Source: Gammaproteobacteria bacterium (lineage in GTDB: Bacteria; Pseudomonadota; Gammaproteobacteria; Pseudomonadales; Porticoccaceae). Taken from it: a stretch of 6,290 bases of DNA. The notes beneath the pieces are model-generated. The model saw nothing but the letters and a program-made list of their open reading frames with translations, was not told the origin of the DNA and made no database searches. Numbering within the stretch: the first letter of the stretch is position 1; each line of letters starts with the position of its first letter. The translations under genes were made by a program, and so were the position numbers. Location of the stretch: the NCBI GenBank assembly GCA_003646355.1, contig QNFO01000075.1, positions 1-6,290 of the forward strand. Reading direction: 5' to 3'. Below are positions 4,395 to 6,290 of this stretch, piece by piece.

Positions 4395-6062
4395 ATGTTT
4401 CAATTCTGGCAGTTGCTCGCAGGGCTCGGCATTTTTATTTTCGCCATGAAAATACTCGAGCAAGGATTGCGCGGTTTAAGTACTCGCCGACTGCGCAATC
4501 TATTGCGCAACCACACTCATTCACCTCTGCAGGGCGTGCTAGTCGGCACTGTTAGTACGGCGTTTTTGCAGAGCAGCTCTCTGGTCGGTCTGTTTGTACT
4601 GGCCTTTGTGGGCTCTGGCATTTTGCCCCTGCGCAATGCGCTGGGCATTATTTTTGGTGCCAACCTCGGTACCACGCTGACAGGCTGGCTGGTCACCGCC
4701 ATTGGCTTCAAATTAAACATGAGTGAATACGCGCTGGTATTAATTGCCCTCGGTTCACTCACTTACGTCACCTTTAAAAACGAATCCTCCCGCTACCACC
4801 AGGCCTCTTTGATATTCGGCCTCGGCCTGCTTTTATTGGGGCTTACCTGGATGAAAGACAGCATGTCTTTTCTCGGTGCGCAAGTTGATGAGGCCTGGTT
4901 TAGCGATTATCCCCTGATCATTTATTTTATTGGCGGCATCGTATTTACCGCGCTGGTGCAATCCAGCTCCGCCACCATGGTGATTATTCTCAGCGCCGTT
5001 CACGCCGACATAATACCGTTGTCGAATGCCGCTGCGATTGCCATTGGCTCCGACCTGGGCACGACGAGCACGGTGCTACTGGGTTCATTAAAAAGTTCAA
5101 CAAATGCAAAACGCGTGGCCCTAAGTCATTTTATCTTCAACCTGGGCACCGATGTCAGTGCCTTTTTGCTGCTCATCCCCCTGCTGGCTTTTATCACCGT
5201 AACGCTCGGTATCGACGACAGCATGTATGCACTGGTGTGTTTCCATTCGCTATTTAACTTGATGGGCATTGTGTTGTTTCTGCCCTTCACAAAACCCTTT
5301 GCCCACTGGCTTGAACAGCGCTTTACCTCAACCAGTAGCCTCGGTTGTAGCCACATAAACCTGGTGCCACCCACTGTGCCAGAGGCGGCACTGCGTGCCA
5401 TTGCACAGGACACCCATGAGTTGATCATTAAAGCCTTGCTGATAAACCTGCGCGTTTTAAAGTTACCCAGCGAAACGCTGTTGGACGGAGAAGAAGTAAA
5501 GCGTATAAACAATCGCCTGCTCAGTGAGCCCCTGACTTTTGACGAGCAATACGCCGACATCAAGACCCACGAGGCGCAGCTGCAAAATTACAGTCACAAA
5601 CTACCTGCCGAGAGCCTCAGCGAAACGGAAGAAACAATATTGTCTGAATTGCTGGATGCCGCGCGCAACGCCAGCTATAGCGCCAAAAGCCTGAAAGATA
5701 TCAAAGACAATTTAATAAACTTACGCCATCAGGCCCCCACCCAGCGACTGCTTAGACAGATAGATACCGACATATTGAGCATTTACCCCAAAATCACCGC
5801 ACTGCTGGAAAAACCCGCAAACGACTGGGCCGATGACGCTGTCAGCACTATCAAGTCTGCACTGGCACACTCCCATGATTTTCTTCACCAGCAAATGATC
5901 AACTATTCACACAGCCAGCACAGTGAAATCACCCTGCCCACCTTGTTTAATATCAATCGGGAAATTTACGTATCAAACCAGAATTTGCTGAATGCAGTAC
6001 TGGCGCTAAGCACCTGTAAACAAGCACTTATGACCAACGGCAATAATCAACGTAGGCCTTAG
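4395..6062 (+). CDS. Na/Pi cotransporter family protein (YjbB-like) with PhoU-like C-terminal domain
   Basis: Inner-membrane protein of the family that moves inorganic phosphate with sodium; in E. coli the related YjbB has been linked to phosphate export. The 555 residues hold two inverted Na_Pi_cotrans repeats: QSSS at 59-62 with GANLGTT at 88-94, and QSSSATMVI at 189-197 with GSDLGTT at 218-224. Hydrophobic segments run from about residue 5 to 300. The remaining 330-540 is soluble, helical and charged, like the PhoU-type domain that follows the transporter in bacterial members. The start is ATG at 4395 with GGA 7 bases upstream; a TTG one codon earlier would sit too close to it. The second GSDLGTT carries Asp where the first repeat has Asn. 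The promoter is at 4340-4367, and the mscS-like gene follows after 52 bases. Direction and physiological substrate cannot be told from sequence. Confidence 0.93.
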   Translation: MFQFWQLLAGLGIFIFAMKILEQGLRGLSTRRLRNLLRNHTHSPLQGVLVGTVSTAFLQSSSLVGLFVLAFVGSGILPLRNALGIIFGANLGTTLTGWLVTAIGFKLNMSEYALVLIALGSLTYVTFKNESSRYHQASLIFGLGLLLLGLTWMKDSMSFLGAQVDEAWFSDYPLIIYFIGGIVFTALVQSSSATMVIILSAVHADIIPLSNAAAIAIGSDLGTTSTVLLGSLKSSTNAKRVALSHFIFNLGTDVSAFLLLIPLLAFITVTLGIDDSMYALVCFHSLFNLMGIVLFLPFTKPFAHWLEQRFTSTSSLGCSHINLVPPTVPEAALRAIAQDTHELIIKALLINLRVLKLPSETLLDGEEVKRINNRLLSEPLTFDEQYADIKTHEAQLQNYSHKLPAESLSETEETILSELLDAARNASYSAKSLKDIKDNLINLRHQAPTQRLLRQIDTDILSIYPKITALLEKPANDWADDAVSTIKSALAHSHDFLHQQMINYSHSQHSEITLPTLFNINREIYVSNQNLLNAVLALSTCKQALMTNGNNQRRP

Positions 6063-6114
6063 GGGTGATTAGCCTTATACTCGAAAGCAAATATTACTGA
6101 CACAGTAAAGTTCT

Positions 6115-6290
6115 ATGGCAGAAGAAATCGACCAGTTCAAAGCAATCTACGACCTCATCGTCACTTTTTTCGTCACTTATAGTTTTCAGTTAATAGGCGC
6201 GCTGATCATTCTATTGATCGGCCTACTGGTTTCGAACCGGGTCGCTCGACTAGTCAGCCGAACCTGCGACAAACACGGGCTCGATGTCAC
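6115..6290 (+). CDS. MscS-family mechanosensitive channel (N-terminal 58 residues, cut by window edge)
   Basis: Inner-membrane channel family that opens under membrane tension to release solutes after osmotic down-shock. The visible part begins MAEEIDQFKAIYDLIVTFFV, with a hydrophobic stretch at about 22-43 (IGALIILLIGLLVSNRVARL) followed by basic residues and a Cys-Asp-Lys-His segment. This arrangement matches the first transmembrane helix and following loop of E. coli MscS. The pore helix and beta domain would lie beyond the right edge, so the assignment rests on the N-terminus alone; other MscS paralogues start the same way. The start is ATG at 6115, with only a weak AAG as ribosome binding site. 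It is on the same strand as the Na/Pi cotransporter gene, 52 bases downstream, so co-transcription is possible. TATACT at 6076-6081 could be a separate -10, but no -35 supports it. Confidence 0.75.
   Translation, partial: MAEEIDQFKAIYDLIVTFFVTYSFQLIGALIILLIGLLVSNRVARLVSRTCDKHGLDV

Noticed and set aside
4248..4463. Minus-strand open frame of 71 residues across the divergent promoter region
   Set aside because: It covers the strong plus-strand promoter and the start of the cotransporter gene, and its product resembles nothing known to me.
5126..5563. Minus-strand open frame of 145 residues within the Na/Pi cotransporter gene
   Set aside because: Antisense shadow of a well-supported membrane protein; composition is unlike a real protein and no ribosome site was noticed.
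6076..6081. TATACT as a -10 for the MscS-type gene
   Set aside because: A good hexamer, but no acceptable -35 at 16-18 bases and no extended TG; not enough to list as a promoter.
1..6290. Mobile elements, CRISPR arrays, tRNA or rRNA genes, defence or toxin-antitoxin modules
   Set aside because: No terminal inverted repeats, spaced direct repeats, RNA-gene-like sequences or recognisable transposase, nuclease or toxin genes were seen on either strand.

Overview
The window reads as an ordinary stretch of chromosome from a gammaproteobacterium of moderate GC content. The protein set (fused indolepyruvate ferredoxin oxidoreductase, DgkA, CysE, a YjbB-like Na/Pi cotransporter, an MscS-type channel) and the style of the proteins suggest a free-living, possibly marine, aerobic member. 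That placement is an inference from protein resemblance, not from a marker gene. I see no insertion sequence, CRISPR array, tRNA, rRNA or phage gene.

Layout: positions 1-4223 are carried on the minus strand and positions 4395-6290 on the plus strand, with a divergent promoter region at 4224-4394. Reading the minus strand in its own direction, the order is: an M15-type LD/DD-carboxypeptidase-like metallopeptidase (4223-3507); serine O-acetyltransferase CysE (3434-2643); diacylglycerol kinase DgkA (2566-2192); a small protein of unknown function with a C-terminal tandem repeat (2103-1603); and the first 450 codons of a large fused indolepyruvate ferredoxin oxidoreductase, which starts at a TTG (1350) and runs off the left edge. 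The gap before the last gene (1351-1602, about 250 bases) has no convincing gene. It holds a hairpin, an extended -10 candidate and an operator-like dyad. On the plus strand, the Na/Pi cotransporter (4395-6062) is followed after 52 bases by the start of an MscS-family channel cut by the right edge.

The genes do not form one pathway. Two concern the cell envelope (the M15 peptidase acting on cell-wall peptides, DgkA recycling diacylglycerol into phospholipid). CysE makes O-acetylserine for cysteine. The oxidoreductase belongs to aromatic amino acid breakdown. The plus-strand pair handles phosphate movement and osmotic release. Gaps of about 70-90 bases between the minus-strand genes suggest partly independent transcription units rather than a tight operon.

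I did not find a clear undescribed system. The points most worth a second look are the repeat-bearing small protein, the CysE C-terminus that lacks the usual terminal isoleucine, the M15 peptidase with no export signal, and several operator-like palindromes in the intergenic gaps.
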